Assembly: GCA_029379225.1 (NCBI GenBank)
Contig: JAQYWR010000018.1
Span: 65,495-129,494 of the forward strand
Origin: Nostoc sp. S4
Lineage (GTDB): Bacteria > Cyanobacteriota > Cyanobacteriia > Cyanobacteriales > Nostocaceae
Length of the DNA: 64,000 nt
Direction of reading: 5' to 3'
In this document: piece after piece, positions 55,506 through 64,000 of the stretch
Layout of the letters: each line of letters starts with the position of its first letter
Position numbering within the stretch: the stretch's first letter is position 1
The notes under the pieces: model-generated
Told to the model about the DNA's origin: nothing
Seen by the model: the letters and a program-made list of their open reading frames with translations, nothing else
Databases searched by the model: none
Made by a program: the position numbers and the translations under genes

Positions 55506-55712
55506 ATGACTATTTGGGTAAATGAGCAAATAGATCCGTCTGGGATGATTCATGCTTGTATTGCTTGTTGTGACGAATCTCAAGCCAAAGATTGTCATCA
55601 TTCCTTTGAGAATAATTTGACACAGGCGCAAAAAGCAGCAGGTTGGGTAGCGCGATTACGCACAGTTGATTCTTGGGATGAGGTGCCAGTCAATTCTTTA
55701 AAACTAAATTAA
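55506..55712 (+). CDS. Small conserved cyanobacterial protein
   Basis: 68 residues from the ATG at 55506. The sequence begins MTIWVNEQIDPSGMIHACIA, has CC and a later C (ACIACCDESQAKDCHH), and ends DSWDEVPVNSLKLN. The Cys/His cluster could bind a metal. Related proteins of the same length exist in filamentous cyanobacteria, as I recall, but no role is known. It stands alone. Confidence 0.55.
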   Translation: MTIWVNEQIDPSGMIHACIACCDESQAKDCHHSFENNLTQAQKAAGWVARLRTVDSWDEVPVNSLKLN

Positions 55713-56046
55713 TTGATGGCAATCTGATTTAGACATCACCTGTAGTAGAAGCGATCGCTCTGTTATCGACTTGTTTATGGCATCAGGCGCAGATATTGAT
55801 CATAAAATTGCAATTCTTCGCTGATTTATTTTTCTGCAACCTAAATTATACTAAAAATCAACCCAGCAAATCTGATTAAAACAGGTTAAGAAAGTAGAAA
55901 AATCAGATTAAAAATCTCAAATTATTCTTAACTACTCCCACTGAGACGAATCTATTATATAACTTTGATGATTTTTCTGAACTATTAAGAGTTATCATCT
56001 ATACCGGAGATTAAATTAAAAAACTTGCAAAAACCGAATCAATTTA
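55713..56046. other. Intergenic region, no gene seen
   Basis: 334 bp, AT-rich with one HIP1-like site near 55750. It holds the leader of the MMACHC/D-like gene, whose GTG start lacks a clear ribosome binding site. Confidence 0.4.
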
Positions 56047-56604
56047 GTGAACTATCCCAAAGTTTACACTTCGGAGCAAGGCTATCCCATTTATTTAGTT
56101 GGCGAAACGGGACAAGCGGTTCAAATTACAATTCATCCCCCCAGTCAATATATCTGTGCCAACTGCGAACGGATATTACCAGATTGGAAACAACAGCCAT
56201 TTTTACGAGTAGTGATTGTTTTACAGCAATCGCGTTATCAATTATTGGAAAAGACGGCAGAAGTAGAGACAGAGAAACAACGCTTGCGAGAAAAGTTTAT
56301 GATTTTTGGCTGCGATTTAGCCTTTAATCTGCGCGATTGGGGTTATTTAACAGACTTAATCGACCCTCGTACAGGCTATCCTTTATTATCCCATCCCGGA
56401 GCAATTCCTCACGACGACGCAGCAGTTGTTCAAGCTTTACTCAACTATCCTGTAATTAAAAATCAATGCCGTGTGTTAATTCATCCCCAATGGGGTACAG
56501 CAGTTTATCCTAGCATTTTGATATCACAAGCTCCGCCAATTGTAATCGAATGGGTTATTAAAGGTATAGCTGTGATACATAGGTGGAAAGAAATTGATTA
56601 TTAG
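56047..56604 (+). CDS. Methylmalonic aciduria and homocystinuria type D-like protein
   Basis: 185 residues with a GTG start (VNYPKVYTSEQGYPIYLVGE). The pattern QYICANCERILPDWKQQPFL, the FGCDLAFNLRDWGYLTDLIDP block and HPQWGTAVYPS fits the cyanobacterial group annotated as MMADHC-like, named after the human cobalamin-trafficking factor. Whether it handles vitamin B12 here is not known. No other cobalamin gene is nearby. The identification rests on memory of the family. Confidence 0.65.
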   Translation: MNYPKVYTSEQGYPIYLVGETGQAVQITIHPPSQYICANCERILPDWKQQPFLRVVIVLQQSRYQLLEKTAEVETEKQRLREKFMIFGCDLAFNLRDWGYLTDLIDPRTGYPLLSHPGAIPHDDAAVVQALLNYPVIKNQCRVLIHPQWGTAVYPSILISQAPPIVIEWVIKGIAVIHRWKEIDY

Positions 56605-56798
56605 TTATTAGTCATTGGTCATTCCCCGTGTTCCCACGTCCTTGCGTCTTCCTATCTCTCTATCCCCCTGATCCTTTCAGATATATTGGAAATGAAAAGA
56701 ATAAAAAACAAGCATCATAGAATCCGTGTCTCGAAACAACTTATTCCAAGAAGTTAGGACAGTAGGTGATCACCCCTCAGCATTATAAAACTAAACTT

Positions 56799-59033
56799 TT
56801 AGTTACCAATTTCGTAGATAATTTGTTTTATTTCTTTATCAATCTCATGTTCATTCATTAAAGCAGATAGCCACGCACCATCTCGCTCTTTTCTGAATCG
56901 CACACCATATTCTTGACATACCATATCTAGTAATAAGTCCCCTGGAACTATATCCAACTTGCTTAATGACCATACCTTATTTACAGCTTCAGATTGTTCC
57001 GTGTGAATAAGTTCCAGTTTTTCTTTTTCTTGCTCCAGTTGTTCAATTATTCGCTGTATTTCATCGCCTACTCTGCTTACAATTGTAGTCTCTTGATATT
57101 CTTCAAATAATTGTTTAATAGATAGGTAAATTGGTTTACAAACAAACTTAGCAATCCTTTTATCAATAGCAAACTGCTTTAGTTTTTCTGCACATTTTTC
57201 CATCGTTTCTTTTATAGAATACTCAGTTGGTAGTTCTTGAATAGTTTGATTGACAGAATATTTTTTCTTATAGTTAATAAACTCAATAATTGTTCTAGGA
57301 CATAGTAAATAGTTTTCTATCTCTCTCTTTTTTAAGACTTTAAGAGTACCATTTTGACTAAGGGTTTTATGAAATTTACTAATTTCAGAGTCTTCCCTCT
57401 CATCTCTATCCATAATAAACCACATCTTTACCTGGCGCTTTGTTAAAAAGGATAGTGTTGCTTCTGCTGCAAAGTTTGCGAAGTTACGTACACCACCCAT
57501 GAGAATAAAGCCAACATTAGATTGGCTGAAATTAACTCCCAACGTAGATGCCCACTCACGAAAAATCTCTTCATCAGATTGACCTTCAACAAATACCAGA
57601 CGATCAAACATGAAAAGAGAACTTAAACGGATACCTAGTTCTCTGGGAACTTGAGTTTCAACTTCCTCAACGTCTAAAAGTTGAATCTGTGTTGATTTAG
57701 GTTTTGAGACAAGATAAACATTTTTCATTTCAGCAGTATCAAGAAAATTTGTTGAATGAGTTGTAACAAACACTTGACAGTCTGAACTAACACGCTTAAG
57801 ATATCTCATCATAGTCATTTCAAGAGCAGGATGTAAATGTGTTTCAGGCTCTTCGACTCAAAGAATATTCGGTCTTTCAAATTCAAAATCAAGAATCAGA
57901 CGTAGTGCTTCTCTAATTCCAGAACCATTCATTTGAACTAAAAAGTTATCTACATCTAACTCAGCTGTCGTTTCACCTCTTATAGATAGAGAGTCACTTT
58001 CAAACACATCTATTTGCACACCTAGTAGTGCTGCCACAGTCTCTTGAATACTTTGAAGAATTTTTGGCCCTCCTCTCCGTACTTTTAGCGACAAAAGCCT
58101 TTTAGCTTCCTCTTTTCCTATTTGCTTACGCTGTTCTGTAAGATAAAGAACTTTCATTGAAGATATTTGTTCCAAAAGATTTTGTACATAGTTAGGAATA
58201 GAAGATTGTTCTCCAGCAAATGTACCAACTTTATTTATTAAAGGTTCTTTTTTTATAGCTAAAGCTTCTTCCTTACTTCTAGAAGCAAGTGTATTAATTT
58301 CGCTTTTCAAGTCATCCAAGGAAGTTGACTCACCAATCCTAGATTCTAGCTTTTGAACAAGCTCATCATTAACTTCATCAGAACTGTAACGTCTACTAAA
58401 AAATGAGCGTAATGGTAAGTGTTCACGACCATCGGCTCGAATTACTCGTTGAAAAGTTCTTAAATCATCAATATTTATGGAAAGCAGTAACTCTGATTCT
58501 TTATTACGTTGGTAAGAGCGTGAGAATTTATTGTAAAGTTCTAAAGCAGCATTTTCATTTGCACTAAAAATAATTCTTTCAATATCAGTAGTTTTAACTC
58601 CTGGTTTTATTGTGCCACCCAAAATAATTTTTTTAATAAAACCAAAATAATTCGGCGTTGGATTAATATTAAGAGTTGCAGATAGCCGTAAAGATGAATC
58701 AATACCCTCAACAGCATTTTTCATTTGTGGTACTTCTGTCACAATATCACTGATCAAAGTATCTCTTTCAGCAATAGAGAGAAAAAAAGTTAAAGTAATT
58801 TCTATTGGTAAATGAATCTCTCTTTCAAAGAAATCTAACTCCTTACCAACAGATGGGTTTAGAGTGATCACACTACCTCCCCTAATACATTTGAAAAAAG
58901 TATCTATTACTGAGAGGATATTGGACTTGCCAGAATTGTTCTTACCTATGAGAACATTAAAACCGCCACAGTTAATAAGCTCACCACTGTCAATGCTCCG
59001 AAACCTTTTAACGCTTACTGACTCAAGCTTCAT
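56799..59033 (-). pseudogene. OLD-family ATPase/TOPRIM nuclease interrupted by an in-frame TGA
   Basis: One 743-codon frame with a single TGA at codon 392 (57858-57860). N-terminal part: FRSIDSGEL and Walker A GKNNSGKS (30-37), as in SMC/RecF-like ATPases. After the TGA come VEEPETHLHPALEM (Walker B and D-loop) and the switch His in VFVTTHSTNF. The TOPRIM domain follows with FVEGQSDEE and IMDRDERED, whose acidic residues bind the metals. The stop falls exactly before the Walker B glutamates: relatives read ILLxEEP, so TTA to TGA would do. The two halves (391 and 339 residues, the second from an ATG at 57818) cannot both be normal. OLD proteins are phage-defence or DNA-repair nucleases. AT-rich DNA suggests transfer. 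Confidence 0.85.
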
Positions 59034-59201
59034 AGAAGTATAACTTTAGACATAACAGATTCATTTTATAGTATAAATGTTCTTCAGTGCAATCACTGAT
59101 ATTGAGAGATAGTTATTGAACGAAATACGATCTGTGTGTACGAGGATAAGCTAGCTGTGCAGCTACATCCGAATGAGAACTGCTAATCTCCCTCTATCGC
59201 A

Positions 59202-60218
59202 TCAGCTATTTTTCGGTCGCCGCAATTGCTTGGAATTAATCGGGCCAAGAATTTTATTGAGGTCGCGCAACTGCTCAGCTGTACCCATACAGATTAGACG
59301 GTCTTGAGACATTAACATTGTATCGCCCGTGGGGCCACCGATTAAAGTACCATCAAGGCGGCGAATTGCCAGAACTAATGCCCCAGTTTGCGATCGCAAT
59401 CTCGCTTTTTGTAAAGTTTGACCGACAAAAGGACAAAAAGCTGGTTCGAGTAAAAATTCTTCCATATACAACTGGCGATCTGCGCCTGCCAGAATCCCAT
59501 CTACAAAGTCCAAAACTTGCGGTCTGAGAGCCGCAGCAGCCATGCGCTTCCCTCCAGTAATATAGGGGGATATCACTTCATCTGCACCACCGCGTTGTAA
59601 TTTCACCAAAGCTTCTTCTGTACTTGCGCGAGCGATCGCCCGAATTTCTGGATTCAGTGTTTTTGCTGATAAAACTGTGTATAAATTTTCAGCATCAGAA
59701 GGCAACGCTGCAACTAGGCAAATTGCCCTTTCAACACCAACTTTTAAAAGGGTATCATCTAGCGTTGCATCACCTTGGTATACTGTGTAACCTTCCACTT
59801 GTGCCCTTTGCACAGATTCTACCTCCGAATCAATGACTACAAAAGGTACACCTTCTGCCCGAAATTCCTTGGCAATTTGACGACCAGTCCGACTAAAGCC
59901 ACAGATAATGTAGTGTTCTGACAAGGATTCCATTAATCGCCTCTGCTGTTGTAGTCGAATTCCTTGTTGAAAATAGCCTTGAATAATTGCTTCTGTAAAT
60001 CTGTTGACAATGTAACCAATATTGACTACGCCTAACAAAATCAGGGCAATTGTAAATAACCGTCCTCGGTTACCGAGTGGGTGTGTTTCTCCATACCCCA
60101 CTGTAGCTAAGGTGATCACAGTCATATAAGCTGCATCTTCCCATGACCAGCCCTCTATAATTCGATACCACAAAGTGCCAAAAAGGAAAACACCACCCAG
60201 AGCGATCGCTCCGGCCAA
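59202..60218 (-). CDS. Potassium channel protein with TrkA-N (RCK) domain
   Basis: 338 residues from a TTG at 60218, which has AAGGA a few bases before. Two membrane helices flank the pore loop with the K+ filter TVGYGE (39-44). The cytosolic RCK domain binds a nucleotide (HYIICGFSRTGRQIAKEF) and a TrkA-C-like domain follows. The frame stays open upstream to 60287 without ATG, GTG or TTG, adding ALQSTIYTSFSTLEQKYQ-like residues that would complete the first helix, so the true start may be a rare codon (ATT at 60275) or altered. It probably controls K+ efflux or uptake. Confidence 0.85.
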   Translation of the reverse strand: MAGAIALGGVFLFGTLWYRIIEGWSWEDAAYMTVITLATVGYGETHPLGNRGRLFTIALILLGVVNIGYIVNRFTEAIIQGYFQQGIRLQQQRRLMESLSEHYIICGFSRTGRQIAKEFRAEGVPFVVIDSEVESVQRAQVEGYTVYQGDATLDDTLLKVGVERAICLVAALPSDAENLYTVLSAKTLNPEIRAIARASTEEALVKLQRGGADEVISPYITGGKRMAAAALRPQVLDFVDGILAGADRQLYMEEFLLEPAFCPFVGQTLQKARLRSQTGALVLAIRRLDGTLIGGPTGDTMLMSQDRLICMGTAEQLRDLNKILGPINSKQLRRPKNS

Positions 60219-60597
60219 TAATTCCTTTTGGATACGTTGATATTTTTGCTCAAGAGTTGAGAATGACGTATAAATAGTACTTTGGGCCTATATTTTAGAG
60301 TTTTGTACTAACTTTATAGTATTTAGCCTAATGAGCAAAGAGGACAAACAAACAAAGGGAAAACCCCAGAGATAAATTTAGTTTCAAATACATCCTTTTT
60401 GTCCATAGTTTTTTTAGTAGCAGAATTCTTGCGATCGCAACTCTCTTCTTCGCTCGCAGCAAGTGCGTTAGTATCAACATACTAGCTAGATTATCGACCA
60501 AAAAGCCGATACACACTCAAAGCTGGCGTAAAATGCTACGCACCCGTTAAAGCTGTTACACTTTACAAATTGCAAAGTCACTCATGGTCTTGACCGC

Positions 60598-60620
60598 TAA
60601 CGGTTAACTGTCAACCGTTA
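60598..60620. repeat. Hairpin upstream of argD
   Basis: TAACGGTT (60598-60605) and AACCGTTA (60613-60620) form a perfect 8-bp stem with a 7-nt loop. A further partial copy (AACAGTC) follows. It lies about 130 bp upstream of the argD start and could be an operator or leftover terminator. Confidence 0.4.
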
Positions 60621-60751
60621 ACAGTCATTAAAAAGCATGGGGGAATCACAAAATAATCGAGCTTTAGGAAAATAAAAAGTAATTTTTTGCGATTTCTAGC
60701 AAACTAGTAAATAACTATATATATAATGAAAAACTTCCAGGAGGAGCGGTA

Positions 60752-62035
60752 GTGAGCTTACAAACTCTAGTTGAACAAACCACCATCCCCCCAGATTCAG
60801 GGTCTTTAACATCTAGTCAGTTTGATGCAGATAGCTTCGATGTAGCTGTCATGTCTACCTATGGACGGTTTCCCTTAGCTTTAGAACGGGGTGCTGGGTG
60901 TCGGGTTTGGGATACACAGGGCCGGGAATATTTGGATTTTGTGGCGGGAATTGCCACTTGTACTTTAGGACATGCCCACCCAGCTATGGTAGAAGCGGTG
61001 ACGCGGCAAATCCAAAAGCTGCACCATGTTTCTAATTTGTACTATATTCCCGAACAAGGTGAATTGGCAAAATGGATCGTTGAACATTCCTGTGCCGATC
61101 GCGTCTTTTTCTGCAACTCCGGAGCTGAAGCTAACGAAGCAGCAATTAAACTAGCCCGAAAATACGCCCACACAGTATTAGACATTGAAAAACCGATTAT
61201 TTTAACCGCCAATGCTAGTTTCCACGGACGGACTTTAGCAACCATTACCGCCACAGGACAACCGAAGTATCAAAAGTACTTCGATCCTTTGATGCCTGGA
61301 TTTCATTACGTAAATTACAACGATATTAACTCTCTGGAACTGGCAATTAGCGAGTTGGATGAAGGCGATTATCGTGTAGCAGCAATTTTAATTGAACCAT
61401 TGCAAGGCGAAGGCGGCGTGCGTCCGGGAGACATTGCTTATTTTAAAAAGCTACGGCAGATTTGCGACGAAACCGGAATTTTACTGATTTTTGATGAAGT
61501 GCAAGTTGGCATGGGTCGCAGTGGTAAGCTATGGGGTTACGAACATCTGGGTGTCGAACCGGATATTTTCACCAGTGCTAAAGGCTTAGGTGGCGGTGTC
61601 CCCATCGGTGCGATGATGAGCAAAAAATTCTGCGATGTTTTTCAACCAGGAGAACACGCTAGTACTTTTGGGGGAAATCCTTTTGTGTGTGGTGTAGCAC
61701 TGAGTGTTTGCCAAACATTAGAGCGAGAAAATATCTTGCAGAATGTGCAAGATAGAGGCGAACAGTTACGAACTGGATTAAAAGCGATCGCTGCTAAATA
61801 TCCTCATCATATTATCGAAGTTCGGGGTTGGGGTTTAATCAATGGTTTAGAGTTGCGAGCTGACATTGCGCTAACCGCAGCCGATGTGGTTAATGCTGCC
61901 ATCAACGAAGGTTTATTGCTCGTACCAGCCGGACCAAAAGTCATCCGATTTGTGCCACCATTGATTGTCACAGAAGCCGAAGTAAATACTGCTTTGCAAG
62001 CTGTGGAGAAAGCACTAGCGATCGCCACAAAGTAG
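60752..62035 (+). CDS. argD: Acetylornithine aminotransferase
   Basis: 427 residues with a GTG start behind a strong AGGAGG ribosome binding site. Class III aminotransferase motifs are clear: DFVAGIATCTLGHAHP, FFCNSGAEANEAAIKLAR, IFDEVQVGMGRSGKLW and TSAKGLGGGVPIGAM, which holds the PLP-binding Lys. It catalyses the fourth step of arginine synthesis and may also act on succinyl-diaminopimelate in the lysine pathway. A terminator hairpin follows. Confidence 0.93.
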   Translation: MSLQTLVEQTTIPPDSGSLTSSQFDADSFDVAVMSTYGRFPLALERGAGCRVWDTQGREYLDFVAGIATCTLGHAHPAMVEAVTRQIQKLHHVSNLYYIPEQGELAKWIVEHSCADRVFFCNSGAEANEAAIKLARKYAHTVLDIEKPIILTANASFHGRTLATITATGQPKYQKYFDPLMPGFHYVNYNDINSLELAISELDEGDYRVAAILIEPLQGEGGVRPGDIAYFKKLRQICDETGILLIFDEVQVGMGRSGKLWGYEHLGVEPDIFTSAKGLGGGVPIGAMMSKKFCDVFQPGEHASTFGGNPFVCGVALSVCQTLERENILQNVQDRGEQLRTGLKAIAAKYPHHIIEVRGWGLINGLELRADIALTAADVVNAAINEGLLLVPAGPKVIRFVPPLIVTEAEVNTALQAVEKALAIATK

Positions 62036-62130
62036 GTAATCTGCAAAATCTAGTAGTTCTTACTTGGATACAACACAACAGCAGTTGATGTGTTTCTAAA
62101 TGTCAGTTTGAATGCCAACATCTTCAAGGT

Positions 62131-62160
62131 AGAGGGGAAAGTTTAATGAACTTTCCTCTT
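62131..62160 (+). terminator. Terminator hairpin after argD
   Basis: AGAGGGGAAAGTT pairs with AACTTTCCTCTT (one bulged G) around a 4-5-nt loop. The following TGCTATTTCTG is T-rich but not a run. Confidence 0.65.
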
Positions 62161-62367
62161 GCTATTTCTGCTTATTTTGTCTGATAAAACTTGTACAATT
62201 ATCAAGGCGGTTTTTATTATCAGGTACTTCTTGGGTGTAAGATTTATCGACAGCAAAATTTTTCTATTTTGTGTTTTTCCATCCTTCATTTGTGGCTAAA
62301 ATACCACAAGTTAGGCGCTGATATCGTGCAATAGATAACTTTTACCTCATGATTGGAGAGCAAAATC

Positions 62368-63006
62368 TTGGGAATAGAACTACGCAGTTTTGTGTTTCTC
62401 GACAGCCTGCAACCTCAACATGCAGCATATATGGGAACAGTAGCCCAAGGTTTCTTACCATTACCAGGAGATACATCGTTGTGGATTGAAATCTCACCTG
62501 GCATCGAAATTAATAAAATTACGGATGTAGCCCTAAAAGCTGCTTCTGTGCGTCCGGGAGTACAAGTAGTTGAACGTCTATATGGTCTATTAGAAGTTCA
62601 TTCTGGCTCCCAAGGCGAAACGCGAGCTGCCGGTCAAGCCATTTTGGCAACATTGGGAGTCCGAAGAGATGAATGTCTCAAACCGCGTGTTGTTTCTAGT
62701 CAAATTATCCGCAACATCGATGCTTACCAAACACAACTTATCAATCGCACGCGCCGGGGACAGCTTCTATTAGCAGGGCAAACCTTATATGTATTAGAGG
62801 TAGAGCCAGCTGCTTACGCCGCATTGGCTGCGAATGAAGCAGAGAAAGCGGCGGCGATTAATATTCTTGAGGTGCAAGCTGTAGGCAGTTTTGGACGGCT
62901 TTACTTAGGTGGAGAAGAACGAGATATTCTAGCAGGTGCAGCTGGAGCCTTAGCTGCCATTGAAAGTATACCTGGTCGAAATCCTGAAAGTGGGCGTCAG
63001 GAATGA
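62368..63006 (+). CDS. ccmP: Carboxysome shell protein CcmP (tandem BMC domain)
   Basis: 212 residues from a TTG at 62368, preceded by GGAGAG at a good distance; the family starts GIELRS here, and an in-frame TTG at 62353 is less likely. Two BMC domains in tandem (about 1-100 and 110-205) form a trimer with pseudo-hexagonal symmetry. The [20 protein letters not shown] and [20 protein letters not shown] blocks are typical of CcmP, whose stacked trimers make a gated pore in the beta-carboxysome shell. It stands alone, as ccmP usually does, away from the ccmKLMN operon. It ends in a low-complexity tail ([10 protein letters not shown]). Confidence 0.88.
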   Translation: MGIELRSFVFLDSLQPQHAAYMGTVAQGFLPLPGDTSLWIEISPGIEINKITDVALKAASVRPGVQVVERLYGLLEVHSGSQGETRAAGQAILATLGVRRDECLKPRVVSSQIIRNIDAYQTQLINRTRRGQLLLAGQTLYVLEVEPAAYAALAANEAEKAAAINILEVQAVGSFGRLYLGGEERDILAGAAGALAAIESIPGRNPESGRQE

Positions 63007-63260
63007 AGAGTGCTGAGTTACGAGTTTTCCCCTGCTTTCTCATCTTTGCAATCTCCCTTATCTCTCTGACTCCTCTACTTCCTAACTCATACCACGGGAT
63101 TGGATGTCTTTTTTGAAAATTAGGGTAAAGTGTCGAAAACCGCCTGTATTATGCCTTTTAAAGTGTGTCTTAATTACAAATTACGAATTACGTAGCTTGC
63201 TTCTCGCCAAAGGCGAGTATTACGAATTAGTATCAGCACTGAGTTGATAAAGGAGAGAAA
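63007..63260. repeat. Intergenic region with GC-rich hairpin repeat
   Basis: About 250 bp. CTCGCC AAA GGCGAG (63212-63226) lies within GTAGCTTGCTTCTCGCC, a repeat common between Nostocales genes, flanked by ATTACGAATTA repeats. No gene. Confidence 0.5.
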
Positions 63261-64000
63261 ATGGCAAATCAAGAGCATCTGGTTTTACTCAAAACAGGTG
63301 CGGTTACATGGACTGAGTGGAGAAAGAAAAATCCCCAGATTCAACCTAACCTCAGCGCCGCGAACCTCCAAGGAGATAACCTCAGAGGTGCAGACCTCCA
63401 AGGGGTAAACTTGAGCAAGGTAGATTTAGCTAATGGTTTACTGGTGCGGGCAAACCTTAGCAATGCTGAACTCAGTGGTGCAAACCTCTACAAAGCCTTG
63501 CTCATTGAAGCTAATCTCAGTGCTGCTAATTTGAGTGTTGCTAACTTGAGTGGTGCTATACTTTCACAGGCAGATCTGAGTGATGCTAATTTGATTGGTG
63601 CTGACTTAAGCGAGGCAAATCTCATAGGTGCTACAATCGCTCATGCTAATCTCATAGGTACTGACTTAAAAGGCGCTAATTTAAGAGATGCGGATTTAGA
63701 TGCAGCGAAACTGATTCGGGCTAACCTCTGTTTTGCTAATCTCATTGAAGCTAACTTGATTGCAGCTGATTTGGGCGAGGCCAGCTTATACGGGGCGGAA
63801 ATGTTAGGGGCTTATCTTTACAAAACTGACTTGTATAAAGCTAATTTGACCAAGGCTCACCTGAGTGGTGCATATTTATTGTCCGCTAACTTGAATGAGG
63901 CTGACTTGAGCCAAGCAGATTTAAGTTGGACTAACCTCAGACGAGCGAATTTGGCAGGGGCAAATCTGAGAAAAGCGAACCTCAGAGGAGCCGATTTGAG
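63261..64000 (+). CDS. Pentapeptide-repeat protein, runs off the window
   Basis: ATG at 63261 behind GGAGA. After a 28-residue start (MANQEHLVLLKTGAVTWTEW) the pentapeptide series (LSAANL, LQGADL, LSGANL) runs on for 210 or more residues without a stop to base 64000. The protein is truncated only by the window edge. The RKKNPQ and TGAVTWTEWR start resembles many cyanobacterial pentapeptide proteins. It forms a beta-helix; role unknown. Confidence 0.9.
   Translation, partial: MANQEHLVLLKTGAVTWTEWRKKNPQIQPNLSAANLQGDNLRGADLQGVNLSKVDLANGLLVRANLSNAELSGANLYKALLIEANLSAANLSVANLSGAILSQADLSDANLIGADLSEANLIGATIAHANLIGTDLKGANLRDADLDAAKLIRANLCFANLIEANLIAADLGEASLYGAEMLGAYLYKTDLYKANLTKAHLSGAYLLSANLNEADLSQADLSWTNLRRANLAGANLRKANLRGADL

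Noticed and set aside
57858..57860. TGA read as selenocysteine in the OLD-type gene
   Set aside because: Cyanobacteria of this group are not known to have the selenocysteine system, and the position calls for an aliphatic residue before the Walker B glutamates, not a catalytic Cys.
60328..60516. 62-residue leftward frame upstream of the K+ channel
   Set aside because: No ribosome binding site, no conserved motif, and overlap with a region of short repeats.
1..64000. CRISPR arrays, tRNA or rRNA genes
   Set aside because: No array of 25-40-base repeats with regular spacers and no cloverleaf or conserved rRNA sequence was seen on reading through both strands.

Overview
The window comes from a filamentous, probably heterocyst-forming cyanobacterium (Nostocales). 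The evidence is the density of the HIP1 octamer GCGATCGC, heptanucleotide-type short tandem repeats, a CYP110-like P450, the desC-desA-desB desaturase cluster, a chlorophyll 8-vinyl reductase, a Psb35-type photosystem II protein, the carboxysome shell protein CcmP and many large sensor kinases. The closest genus cannot be told from this sequence alone. No rRNA, tRNA, CRISPR array or intact insertion sequence was found.

Layout. 1-5.1 kb: the 3' part of a histidine kinase, a Uma2-type nuclease, then an AT-rich pair made of a dynamin-like GTPase and a PD-(D/E)XK nuclease, the best candidate for an undescribed defence-like unit. 5.2-13.5 kb: an unusual transketolase-like enzyme, a P450, a periplasmic amino-acid binding lipoprotein, a peptidoglycan-binding protein, a coiled-coil protein, a membrane protein and an Hsp20 gene broken by an early stop. 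14-18.4 kb: a secreted protein, a second-type topA, a CoiA/GIY-YIG fusion and a methyltransferase. 18.4-26.2 kb: a 1330-residue hybrid kinase with a bilin-type GAF domain, a prohibitin, and an ADP-ribosylglycohydrolase/Nudix/folK run. 26.4-33.6 kb: a class A PBP with a candidate small upstream gene, psb35, a TerB-like protein, rsmB and a neutral invertase. 34.3-36.9 kb: a WD40 protein with two glycine-zipper modules and a broken J domain, an HNH protein with a changed catalytic His, and a small free-standing glycine-zipper protein. 37-43.6 kb: bciB, a GxxExxY protein, a methionine-gamma-lyase-like protein and desC, desA, desB. 44.2-56.6 kb: a LabA-like protein, two two-component pairs, a lipoprotein, a DUF1517-type protein, a pentapeptide protein, tyrA and small conserved proteins. 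56.8-64 kb: an OLD-type ATPase/TOPRIM gene cut by an in-frame TGA, a K+ channel, argD, ccmP and the start of a second pentapeptide protein.

Common threads. Three genes (hsp20, the J-domain end of the WD40 protein, the OLD nuclease) each carry one in-frame stop with full coding continuity behind it. These are either real decay or point errors in the sequence. Repeat DNA has also entered coding sequence: a 7-nt repeat lies inside a receiver domain of the hybrid kinase, and a G-rich repeat lies inside rsmB. Domain assignments rest on motifs read by eye; no database search was run.
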